Positions 12,501-24,500 of a DNA stretch of 64,000 nucleotides are shown piece after piece. This DNA is from Leptasterias polaris (Eukaryota; Echinodermata; Asteroidea; Forcipulatida; Asteriidae): positions 7,662,001-7,726,000 of the forward strand of contig JAZGTN010000022.1 in assembly GCA_037783415.1 (NCBI GenBank), written 5' to 3'. The notes beneath the pieces were generated by a model, which was given only the letters and a program-made list of their open reading frames with translations, was not told the origin of the DNA and searched no databases. How positions within the stretch are numbered: position 1 is the stretch's first letter; each line of letters starts with the position of its first letter. The position numbers and the translations under genes were made by a program.

Positions 12501-15500
12501 ACAAGAAAATATATATATATATATGTAGGTATATATATATATATATATATTTTTAACAATCTCTTTTACCAAAGAATTTCATTGTCTAGCGGGGCAGTCT
12601 GGAAGAAGACTGTTTTTTTGTTAGTGTTCAGGATCCCCCCAACCCACCGTCTAAGTTGCTATGTTAAATCATTAACGCTTGCATTGTACAGTTTTTTGCA
12701 TCACTCTTGTTACGCTAACACTACAAGTGCATTTTGTTCTTAGTGCAATACTAACTTTTCTGTTGTCCCATGTGATTTTATTTTGTCGGCGGAAACGTTG
12801 GCCTGTTTGTTGTCTGAGAACTTGCATTGGAATATTTGACCAAGCACACAATTTGGTCAACATTTGTGTCTTTGTCCACGGTCTTTGTTCGCATACGAGC
12901 GCAATATCGCTCACTAGATAAAGCTTAACAGTGGTCGTTAAGAATGAGTTGGATATGTCTTCCTGAGATGGCTTACACCACAGTTTTTCAGACCTGGAAG
13001 TTTCAGCTTTGAAAGTCCGCTTTGTTTCCGGAGGAAAATTAGTCTTTAAAAAGTTCTAAGATAAACATTTATAAGGAGCACCAAGGCCACATAGCTACAG
13101 CATGACCTCTTGTGAAATTCTAGGTCTGCTATTTAGTCAATGTTGTTTGTAGATATAGAGACGCCCTTGTGCATGTTACAAATCCATGAAGCATTTTATT
13201 TGATGGTCAATCATAAAATATGTACCTTATTTCCCCCCCCCCCCTGTTCCATACAATTAAACCTTTTTCGTTTTCCACCTGGTAAACTCATTTATCTCTC
13301 ATTAACGCTGAGATCTAACTCCCATGAACCATTATGGCCAAGAAATATTCAAGCGGTTAAACTGTCATCAGAAACTGTTTAGATCAGTTAAACTGTCATC
13401 AGAAACTGTTTAGATCAGTTAAACTGTCATCAGAAACTGTTTAGATCAGTTAAACTGTCATCAGAAACTGTTTAGATCAGTTAAACTGTCATCAGAAACT
13501 GTTTAGATCAGTTAAACTGTCATCAGAAACTGTTTAGATCAGTTAAACTGTCATCAGAAACTGTTTAGATCAGTTAAACTGTCATCAGAAACTGTTTAGA
13601 TCAGTTAAACTGTCATCAGAAACTGTTTAGATCAGTTAAACTGTCATCAGAAACTGTTTAGATCAGTTAAACTGTCATCAGAAACTGTTTAGATCAGTTA
13701 AACTGTCATCAGAAACTGTTTAGATCAGTTAAAGACGGAGCACAGTTTTGCTTACTCTCAGAAAAAAACAATTTCCAATCTGGAACTTTAAAATTATAAG
13801 ATTTTTTGATGAGTACAATCTTATGGCTCTACATCTGTGGCATCAACATAACTTTGAGTTTTTAAAACCGTTTAAATCCTATTTCCCCTCTATTCTGTCA
13901 AATTAATGGAAAACTACATACTATTAACGCCTTTCCTAAGATGACTATTCTAGTAAAATGGAATTGTGGTGTAAATTTGGGTATTATTAATAACGGTAAC
14001 AACAAGATACCCAGCTGTGCTACTTCTAACAATTCTTACATTGGGGCGCCACTCTGGAATATGGCATTCATTTTGACCTGCAAAACACACAGCTTTTGTC
14101 ATGTGCCTTGACTTCATGTGGTGCAACTGGCATTAATTTATATACATCCGTACTTCATTTTCCATGGAATAAAGTATAGACATACATTTCAGTATAAATC
14201 GGCAAAAATCAGCATACTCATACATATTAATTTTTAAAAAAAATATGGGTTAAAAGGTTTTCATTTTTAGTATTATCCATTCCCCCACATAAGGTTACTT
14301 TTTCACTTGTCCGATTTATGATTTAGTCATGTATTTATTTTTGATCCCACCATCCCTTGCATGATTAAGAGTATAAGGTATAGCATTGGTTGATGTGTTA
14401 AAAATCTAAACAATTCCAAAGTTGAATCAAATAACAGGAAAAAGATGGAGCTTAGAGACAAGTGTTCTTTGGAATGCCTTTGTCTTTCCTAGAACACATT
14501 TCTCAATAGAGGCACAAAACCTGAATGGATGTTTTCCTGTTTTATTGCTAGTGTTACAGGCATGCAACGTCAGTCCATAAGCTGATTTCCTTTTGTTTTC
14601 TTCTTGTTAGTGACTAAGAGAAGAATGAATAGTACCGTACAATGTTTTGTATACTCGGCAGTTTTCTCTTCTTCTGTCTGCATAAAATAAAGTTGCATGT
14701 CTGGTGATGCCATACTGCGAGCTCAACCAATCACAAGTACTTGAATTAAAAGTATGACAAGTTTGGCACTTTCACAGATATTTCTCACCCACAACCAATG
14801 CAGTACCTTATCTATAAAAAAATCTTCACGCAATCCAATCCATTGTAGAGTGAGGCCAAACTACAGGGAATTTATTTATTTTGAAAAATCCATCATCTCA
14901 ATTCGAATTGATAGGGTTTGCAATTTTAGGGATAGCTTAGGGCCAAGTTTTTGATTGCAAATGGATTATAATTTGGGCTTGCTGAAAAGGCCATGCAGTA
15001 ATCTAATCAGGCCCGCCAAAAGAGGCGACCAAATTGTAGTTGTAAGCAATTATTTGTTTTTTTATTTGGTTAGTATACCCTCAAAAAGATACAAATAATG
15101 CGGCTGTAAGACAGGAATGTCGTTTGTCCGTCATGCGTTGTGGGGAATGTGTAGTACACACACGCCAAGCAACTCACATAATTTTAATGATTAATGCAGT
15201 ATGCAATGCCGATTCATGGAATTATGTGTGTTGTGTCACGTGCACTTTCAGTTTTATGCATTGTGCACAGCGCATGGCGGACGATTGGATTTTCCGTCTA
15301 AAGCTGTCTTTTTTAAAAGCTGCATAAAGTTATCATCTATAGAGCCACATGCCCATACTTGTGTTAGTACGTAGAAGGTAGTAGCATACATTAATTCCCA
15401 AACCATCACCAGTAGAGGTCAATATTTTTTGAAACATTTAAAGAATAAAAGAAGTTTGAGAAAAGAATTAGAAACAAATCGAGCAGACTCATTGCCTAGA

Positions 15501-18500
15501 GTGAAACGGAGATAGTTAAAATGAGCAATGTCTTTATCTAGCCGCCATGAGTGACAATAAAGGGTCTTCTCCTCAATATCTTCTCGCAGGTTCTTAAATC
15601 AAGGGATCCTTCTGTTCTTCTTTCTCTGGTGATTGGCTAAAGTACAGTTGAAAGGTTCCCAAGACAGTGTTAACGTGTCTAAATTGATAACTTTGGCTTT
15701 GGCTTTACCACCAGACAGACGTAGGCAAAGTTACTCAATTTGGACATTAACAGCTGCAATGTTGTAAAGATTCTCTGAAAATTAAGACATATTTACTATA
15801 ATAATTTTGTACATGTGGTCTCATCGCCAACTGCTTTAAACATTTCAAATGAACACATCATTATTGAATATTGTTTCGCACATATTATCAGGTTAAAATA
15901 TTAATAGTCTGAATAATTTGACCCGTTTTCATTGAAGTTTTCTTTTCATTAAGTCGATAAGTTTCTATTTTCAACTTACTTTCAACTGTACATGTCATTG
16001 GTGTCTGTGTAAACTTGTTTATTACAAATCAACCAAGAATATTTCACTTTTTGCCTGTGGCTGTTTCCCTCAAAAGATCTTTCACAAAACGAATGCAATT
16101 TGTTGAATACTTCAGGTATTTTTATAGTCGCAAATACATAAATTAATTAATAAACAGACCAATGAAATATTCTTGGGTGATTTTTTTTCATGTCACATTT
16201 TTGACAGATTACTTTGGTTATTACTTTTCTTTTCAGTTATTCAGTCTCTCAGGTTCCTTTTCACCAGTCTATGTTATGTTTATCAGTAACAAACATGATT
16301 TTCCCTCTCTCATAAAAACAAAATCCAACTTATTCAACTTCATGGAAGATCTCAAAGCCTGCAGCTTCAGTTTGCAGAATTGTGCCTGTGGAGAAGAAAC
16401 TGGTTTGGACCAGTTCCATCTGGTGAAAGAGCTGGGCTTTTAATCGGCACTATCAGGTGGAGGAACTGGTTTTAAAACCAGTACTGTCTGGTTTGAACTG
16501 GTATTCTCTGGTGGAGGTACTGCTTAAGACTGGAAGGACCTGGATTTTGGTGGTTAACAATTGGTTGCTTGTTGTTGGTGGTTGGCTGGAAGTTTCTTTA
16601 TATCTGGATGGTGCTGTGCTTATTGGTCCAAAGATCTACTTTGACTTAATATCGTTTTGGTTGTCTGTTTCATATGAAGTATTGTTTGTTTCATTATTTA
16701 TTTAATTGTTGTTTATGTTATTTGTGTTTTCTTTGTGGTGTTTTTTAATTTATTATCGTTGTTTACTGTAACTGTTTATGTTTGTCATGTTTGTGATTGT
16801 GTTTGTTCGGATTATTTTTGATTAAAATTTGTTAATTTTGTTTTTTATTCTCGACATAATTGTTTATGCACCTTGTACCAATACTGTCAGTGAGGAGTGA
16901 AGTTTAATAACCTGTTGAGCAGTGCATTCAATTCTTAAATTGGTCTAACAAATATATATGGAAAGGCTGGCAAAACAATTCACAAGAAATGTACCAACAA
17001 GATTTGCAAGGGTTTTTTTTACAGTTGAAAGATGTTGTATTTAAACATTATCTGTTACAGATATCTGATCCATTTTAGTTGTGTACTGCATGCTTGCCTG
17101 CTATTTCTTTTCTTATCCGATTTAGATTGTTTAGAAATCCTGAAGTAATTTCTGTTCGACTTTTATTTCCGTAAAAGACCATCACTAGAATAGATGTGAT
17201 GAAATGCACTTATCAACTCAAACTGGGTTTCCCAGAAATTCTGTGCATGATGATGATACCCTGCATGACTGTGTACCGAACTAAACTTACTTTATCATTC
17301 AGTATTATGTTTAACTACTAGAATGTTGTCAGACTGACTAGGTGTTTACACACCTCTCACTACATTATAACATTTCCATGTTCCATGGTTTGAAGTACAA
17401 GCATCTAATTGAAATTCTACAAAACTTGAAAGGCTCAGTTACTCACATGGGGGAAACTAGACAATGGAAAGAGATGAAAATATAACAGAAAGACGCCTGG
17501 ACTGCACATGGCTGCAATTTGTTAACATTTTGACATTCTCCATCCAAGCCAAAAGTGTCATTATTCGGAGGGTGGGGGTAATCAAAAAAAGTAGATGAAA
17601 CGTCAAATTATTTACGTATTTTCTGACCAAGTTAACGATTTAATTTCTGATATAATTGCTTCTGGGTGGAATACCAAAGTCGAGGCTGACAAAGCTGTTA
17701 TTTATAATTCGTTCACAGAATTAATTTATTCATTGAATGCCCTGTTTTCTTTTATTCCCACTTCCCTATCCTTCCTTTCAATTCCTCATGGATAACTTCA
17801 ATGATTCCATGCGGATTTTTCCTACTAACCCTGTGTGGAAAAAAACTTAAATGCTCTGGTGAGTTTTACTTGAATGTTGAATGGATGAACGAACAATCTG
17901 AGACTAACCATAATTTTAACGGTTTTCTTGTTATGCAAAATATTTGTTTTTATGTTTTTATGATTTTAACTACCAGTGTTTCTCTTTTGTCTGTAGTTAA
18001 TGTTTGATATATCTGACATTGTCGGTGTGGTTTTAAGTTATGGTTGAACAAAGACAAATTGACTGGGATTTGAACCAATCACCTCTGGATTAACGTGCCG
18101 GCGCCCCACCAACTTGTTTGTTTTGTTCCTGTGTTGTTGTTTAACAAACCTGTGTGTCTGTTTACTACTCCTTGTTAATTTTATTTTATAACAGGTTATT
18201 GTGACTTGTTCTGTGATGTCGGTACGTCTGTTTCCCCATGTTTTCCTGAATGTGTTTGTTTTTTAATTTTCTTAAATGTTGAAATGATTTCTGACTTATT
18301 TGTTATGACTTCAGAATAATGCATTGTTTCTTTCAAGTTGAACGATTATGACAAAATGGAAATCTAATTTATTAATTTTAACCACATCACTAACATGGCT
18401 CTGCTAACATCTCTAACTTAATTTTTTTCTGAAGAGGTTATGTCTTTCTTGCTAATTGACGGCTGTGTTTGAAACAATGGTTTGCATGTGCCTACAACTG

Positions 18501-21500
18501 CTTCTAAAGCCGGAGTTGAAGGCACTCCTTTCGGTCATGGACTTAAATTTCTCATCAACCACTTATTAGCCACTTCTTGGCCGAAACCCTTTGTGCAGAA
18601 CTTGTTTTCCAAATAATGGACTTCAGCAAATTTATGGGTTTAATTGTTGTAAACTAATATTAAAATTCACCATGGGAGGGTGTCAACAATGTTTACAATT
18701 ACTTTTAATAAACCTTAAGTGTTTATTTTCTGAGAGCTGTTCATTATCACTGTGCTGAGATCAATTTCAATTCCATTCACCTCAAGACAATGTGCCACCT
18801 CAAGAGCATCACAACCATCACAACCATCACAAAACAGCTACATGTCCACTCCAAAACAAAAGTGCAGCATTTTGATTTTGTTTGTTCCTGCAGAAAAAAG
18901 CACTACATGAATGCACAAATTTTGTTTCATTCCTTCATTGCACTTTTGAATGTTTTATGATGTAACAAATTGAAGAGAGCAAAATTTCATTCGAAGGAAC
19001 AAAGAGGCACAAAATCTAACTTACGTTAAGATAAGACGTTTTAGTGGGTTTTCTTTCGTTAGCTAATATATTCTCTTAACCATTTTTCCTAACCCCCCAG
19101 GATCTGTCGGTAAACCTCAAGGCTCCCCGTCAGTGCTTGTCTGGACCTTCTTCATCATCGGCTGGCTTATCGCCTTTGTCTTAGTTCTCTTCCTCGTCTA
19201 CATTTACTTCACCAAGAGATGCAAGGGTAACTATCAGCCCACAGACACGGAAGATTCTGTCTTCGGCTCAAGTAGGTGTTCCAACGTCTTGACCCATACT
19301 GTGTGTGTCTCAACCAACCAAAAAGCCATCCTTGTATCTGCCAGACCTCTCATTTCACTCCCAAACTCCCCCTTGATGAACAGGACACCCAAATGCACCC
19401 TCTCTCAGCTTTATTATTTTTTCTCATTATTTTGTAGAAGGCTTACATCAGCACCCTGTGTTTGGTTTTTGTTTGTTTACTGTGGTACTGCATACAGGGT
19501 AACCAACTATTGACAAACTGTTTTCATTTTTGTTGGAAACCTTCTAGTGAATATAAAGCTTCTTAGTGATGAAACGGTCACCTGTTATATCTCAACAGGA
19601 ATACAACAGTCTGTCCTGTGTAAATTGAACTTTTACTTGTTTTGAGAAAAATATATTGGCATTTTTTTTCTCAAGTATCTCAGATGATAATTTCTATCTC
19701 AATTTTGAAAGAAGTAAAAAAAAAAACTCCTTCCATGATTAATATCAATCACTCTGAAAATTGAACTTTTTAAGAAAAGTGTGCTAAGAAAAAAAGACCC
19801 ATCAGTTTTATAGCGTCACCCTCTATGCATTCCCATCATGTCAAAATGTATTCCCTTCTTTAGTTAATTCATCGCAATTTACATCTTCTGTCGAAACTCT
19901 CTGCTTAGTATTGCATGGCATTACCTGTCCGCTAAGGAGAAGGAAGGGAAAATGCTATATCTTCCTTTTGTGAACTCTGGTCGCAGCATTACACTCAATG
20001 TGATTGTTTTTATTCATGCTTTGTTGTTTATTCAGTCATCTGTAACTTGAGACTGGAGGAGGGCAATCACAACCATCCAGTATGAGAAGCAGTTATGCTT
20101 GTAAGGATTGATGCTCCCCACCCCTACCCCCCTACTCAAATAACTAACCCCCCTCCCCCTGACATCATCAACCAATCAGACAGATTTATATCCATATATT
20201 AGTTTGGCTGGGGTGAATTTAACCAGGGTTCGCTCCATTTATAACCCATTACCAGCCACATATTTGTGGCCAATAAAGCTTCCTAAAATACCAACACAAA
20301 AGTGTGATTGCTTTATTGGCTGTTTTCCTTAACGCAAAAGTTGATGCACCAACGTGTGCTATCGTAATACTTTCTTATTACTTTATGAAAAACGTGGACA
20401 ATCTAAATTCAATGAAGGCATTACCATTTAACACAATGTACATTTAAAATGGACATTTAAAAATAGATTTCAAGGGCTTTTGCTACAGAAAGTTATTTTG
20501 TATTTTTCTTTTTAAATCGCTGAATATTTTCTGGTTTTTTTTTCCAAGACCTCCTGGGAGAACCCTGAAATAACACAGGAATAATCTATTTGATATTTGA
20601 GAGTACTCTGCAAACTTACAATCATAATTATGATACTAAAAACGAAAGCCTAATACCTCATATAAAACACTCTAGGGGATCCATAGTAAGTGCTATCACT
20701 CAGTGTTCTCAACACTCACTTTGAGTTTCAGCTCAGAAATCAAGAGTTTTAGCTCAGAAATTAAAGAGTTTTATCTCAGAAATCATGAGATGCAGCTCAG
20801 AAATCACAAGTTGTAGCATGAGTTTTTTCATCAGAAATAAAAAGTTTTAGCTCAAAAGTCTTGATTTTAGCTCAAAAATCATGAGGTTTATCTCAGAAAT
20901 CATGAGATTCAGCTCAGAAATCACAAGTTGTAGTATGAGTTTTAGCTCAGAAACCATGAGTTTTGAACTCAGTAATGATTTCAGTAATAGTGAGTGCTGG
21001 CACTGCTGTGATCTCAACACTCACTTTGAGTTTCAGCTCAGAAATCATGTCAGTTGGATTTACTCCCCTTGATGTGTCTCTGCTGTGGTTGTGAATGCAA
21101 TAATCTAGAATTCCATTTCATTTTCTGCTTTTCTGTTTTCTTGTTTGTGCTGCTTGTACCTCTTTTCCATCTTGACACATTGTAGTTTGGTTTTTGGCTT
21201 CTACGCAATGATACTCTCTTGAAATATGTAGTGTTTAGCTTCGGATCATACTTATAGTGTTATGTTTTTGACGTCATTTTTCTCAAAGCTAATTGTTTGT
21301 CAAAAGACAATGCCTGGTTCATACATACTCTATGCAAGTGCAAATGTTGAACACAGTTTGACCTTGGAGGTTTGCAGAAAATTCTTCACCTGTGTTGAAA
21401 TATTGTTTGTCAAAATCTCATATGAATTTTCCAAGTTATTTTTTTCTTTTTGGCTGTGAATTTCATCTTAGAGCTACCTTGGTTTTGCAAGGGAAAAGTT

Positions 21501-24500
21501 TTCCAGTGTAACTCAATGAAAGGGCCAAGCCAGGGGCAAGGGAGCAATGGCCTCTGTAGCAAGTATGACATCCCTGGCCTGTTATTGACTGCTGATTGCC
21601 TTTGCGTTTGCATGATGTATGAACTAGAATGAAATAAGCATGTTTGGGTATGGCTTAGATTATACATTGGTTGTTGGAAGTCATTGCTTTGTCTTTTCAT
21701 TACCTCTATGGATCATGCGGCTGCTTAATACTAAAGTAGAAATGGGGTAGAAATGCTGTTTGGTATTCTAAACCCACTTTCTGGGTACATGGGCGTAAAT
21801 TTTAACTTGGTAATATCAGGTCTATCGTGTTAGTTTTTATTCTGTTTCAATGTCTTTAAAAAAAAGCACTGTAGGTGTTAAATTTAAGACATCCCTTTCA
21901 GGCCAGAAACTAAACAGTCCCTGGTTTGGCCTTGGTGCCCCTTCAAAAGTTTCCAATAGACTTAAAGATTTTCCAATGGAAGTTCCCTTTGTAAAATGAA
22001 AATTCTCTTGCCTACTCAAAGATGAAAATTTCAGGCCTGCTCCTTGGTTTTGGCTTTAACATGGGTCTGCACTTGCCTGTGCATTTTCTAGACCTAAGTT
22101 TCACTTGTATGTGAATAAGGTTGGAAGCTTTCCATTAGGGAATTTGTTCAGCTAAAGCTAGTTGTTTCTTTTCATTTGGTCTGATGATAACGCGTCTGGA
22201 TTGACTGATAATGCATGAAACTGTGAGGTTCTTTTTCAGTTGGTTTCTGTGGTATGCTTATTGAAAGGTAGAGGGTAGGAATAAAAATGGTCTTCTAAAA
22301 AAAAGTGGTATCTCAAGCTTTTTAAGGGGCTGTATACCTTTAATTTAATGACTTGTTTGTTGTGTCATCAATACTTGTATGAAATAAGAACCAAAAGATA
22401 TGCCTAGACCTGGAATTGTGCAAGGTTATTTTGAGGTATCGTATTCTAGGTTCTATGTAAACAGATAAATGGCCAGGGATCAATTGCAAATTGACATACC
22501 CTTGCCAGATGGGATTGTATATCAACATGGTTGATACCTTAACTATTTCATCTTTACATTTTTATTGAAAACAATTCAAAAGTATTTAGATGGTGTACAG
22601 AATGACTTGTAGGCTTCCCTTACCCAGAGTAGGTTATCGTACCAAGCTTTAAACTCCCCTCCTACTACAATGTCTGCACTACCCTCGGAATGAAAGCTGA
22701 GTCTCACTGCACTCTTGCCATGGTAGCACTGGTAGTTGTGGGATATGGGTTTAGAGTATAAAGACACCAGGAGTAGATACTAACTAATGCCTCTCTTGTT
22801 TTCCGATTGCCACCATAAGTGCCCTCATCTACTTCCACTAACACCAATGCAGGCTCATGCTGCTTTGTGTTCAAGGTATGATTTCGTAAATGTTTGTTTT
22901 AAAAAACACAAAACAATTCTCAATTTTGTGCAGCCCCCCAAAATAAAATATAAATATAAATAAAAACAATTAGAAAGTGAAGGTTCTTACCCAATTTTTA
23001 TTGAAATATGTGTGTATTGTGTGTTTCAGAAGTGTTGAAACTGAATTAAGTGTCAGTATGTCAAAAAGTTGGCAGGTAGTTTTGGGTGAAGACACTGAAA
23101 TTTATAAGTCTTCAGAAGTAAGTTTTTTTAATTAGGAAATCTTTGAAAAGTTTTAATTTCGAAGGAAGTAAACATAAGGGATGAGAAGAATTGCTAAAGG
23201 GATATACAATGTTTAGAATTTCTCTGAATTTTAAATGAACTGAGCAAATTAATTTAACGAGGTATTGCTCTTGGTTCTGTATGTAATGTACATTTGTGTT
23301 TTTGTTAAGAGTTTCCTTGTCCTCTTGCAAAGTGTTTGTCTTATTCCGTCGATATGAAAAAAAATATCATCGGAGGGATGTGGCACAGCATCAAGAGAAG
23401 TTGAGAAGACAGCCCTAAACTTGTCCGGGAAAAAAATGCTTTTGTCGTAAAATGTGCTTGATGTGAAAGAGAAAGCTTTAAAAATGCAAGCAAAAAATTC
23501 ACAACTCTATAATTGTATTTGTCTTCACGTAGAACATCGGATGCCGTCTAAATCGACCAACCGCAAGCAGTAATTGGTAGGATAATCTTGAATGTAAATG
23601 CGTCTGCTGACGGATTAATTTGTCTTTGCAAATTTTGTGAAGCACAACTGGCGATTTAATTTCCAAGTTTGCTTTTGTTTTTGACGAAGAAAATCTTCAA
23701 AGAAACAAAGCTGTCTACCAGGATGCTGATTGGATTTTGTTATTTTTGTTTAAGCGCAAACACAGTCTGCTCGGTTTGGTTTTAAAAAAATATGTACCTA
23801 TTAATTTGTTGTGTTGACTGCACTTTGTTGGAGTTTATTTTGAGTTGAGATTCAAGTCGCCATTATTTTTCCAGGATTGTGGCCAGGGCTTCTGTTCCAC
23901 TACACCAGTCTGGCCAGTTGTGTATTTCATGGGACTGCTTAAAGGGTCATTCTGTATTAAAGAGGGACTCCAAAGTTGAATAAAGTTTTGAGCCACTCAT
24001 TTTCCAATAGATTTTCCAATAGTCCTCATAAAATCAAGGGAAACAAAATACAAGTCTTTAAGAAGATTTATTTAACTGTAAAACCCTCTTTTTCAAAGTC
24101 TTTCTGATGATTTGTTCCATTTTAAGGAAAAGATGTTTCTATGGATTTATGACTTATTCGTAGTTGCCAAAATTATGTCCACTTGTGGAAAATTGAGTTG
24201 TTAATTTTTTTTCATTTTTTTTTTTTTAGTTTTAGTTTAGTTTTTTTTTTCGATTTGCAAGGTTGCTTTACTATGTTAGTATGTAGCAGGCTTGGGTTTT
24301 TATTTCTTATTCCAACAAAATCGCCTAGAAAACAATTTTCTATCTTCAACATAGATTCGTCTTTTAGTTCATAGATTCTTCTGTTACTTTTATCTAGTTA
24401 TTATACTTCGGAGTTGTGTAGTTTTTATTGTTTTATAACCGGGCTTTCTCTAACTAGATGTAGCAAGGTAAACTAACCAGAACAACCTAACTAACTGGAT

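Larger units (their letters stand above)
11775..18194. other. Long intron with microsatellite and minisatellite
   Basis: It contains an (AT)n/(TA)n tract near 12510-12552, poly-C at 13232-13243, and a 12-copy 31-bp minisatellite at 13356-13732. Elsewhere I see AT-rich sequence without recognisable genes. The open frames at 12672-12921 on both strands, 16162-16443 and 16457-16705 carry no motif I recognise. Confidence 0.6.

Noticed and set aside
13356..13732. CRISPR array
   Set aside because: The 31-nt units are directly contiguous with no spacers, and the DNA is eukaryotic.
17995..18030. Exon after GTCTGTAG at 17997
   Set aside because: In the phase required by the gene it hits TGA after two codons.
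22820..22876. Possible exon (PSSTSTNTNAGSCC...) between the membrane and tail exons
   Set aside because: Its length (start phase 1, end phase 0) would break the frame into the tail exon, and the acceptor lacks a proper pyrimidine tract.
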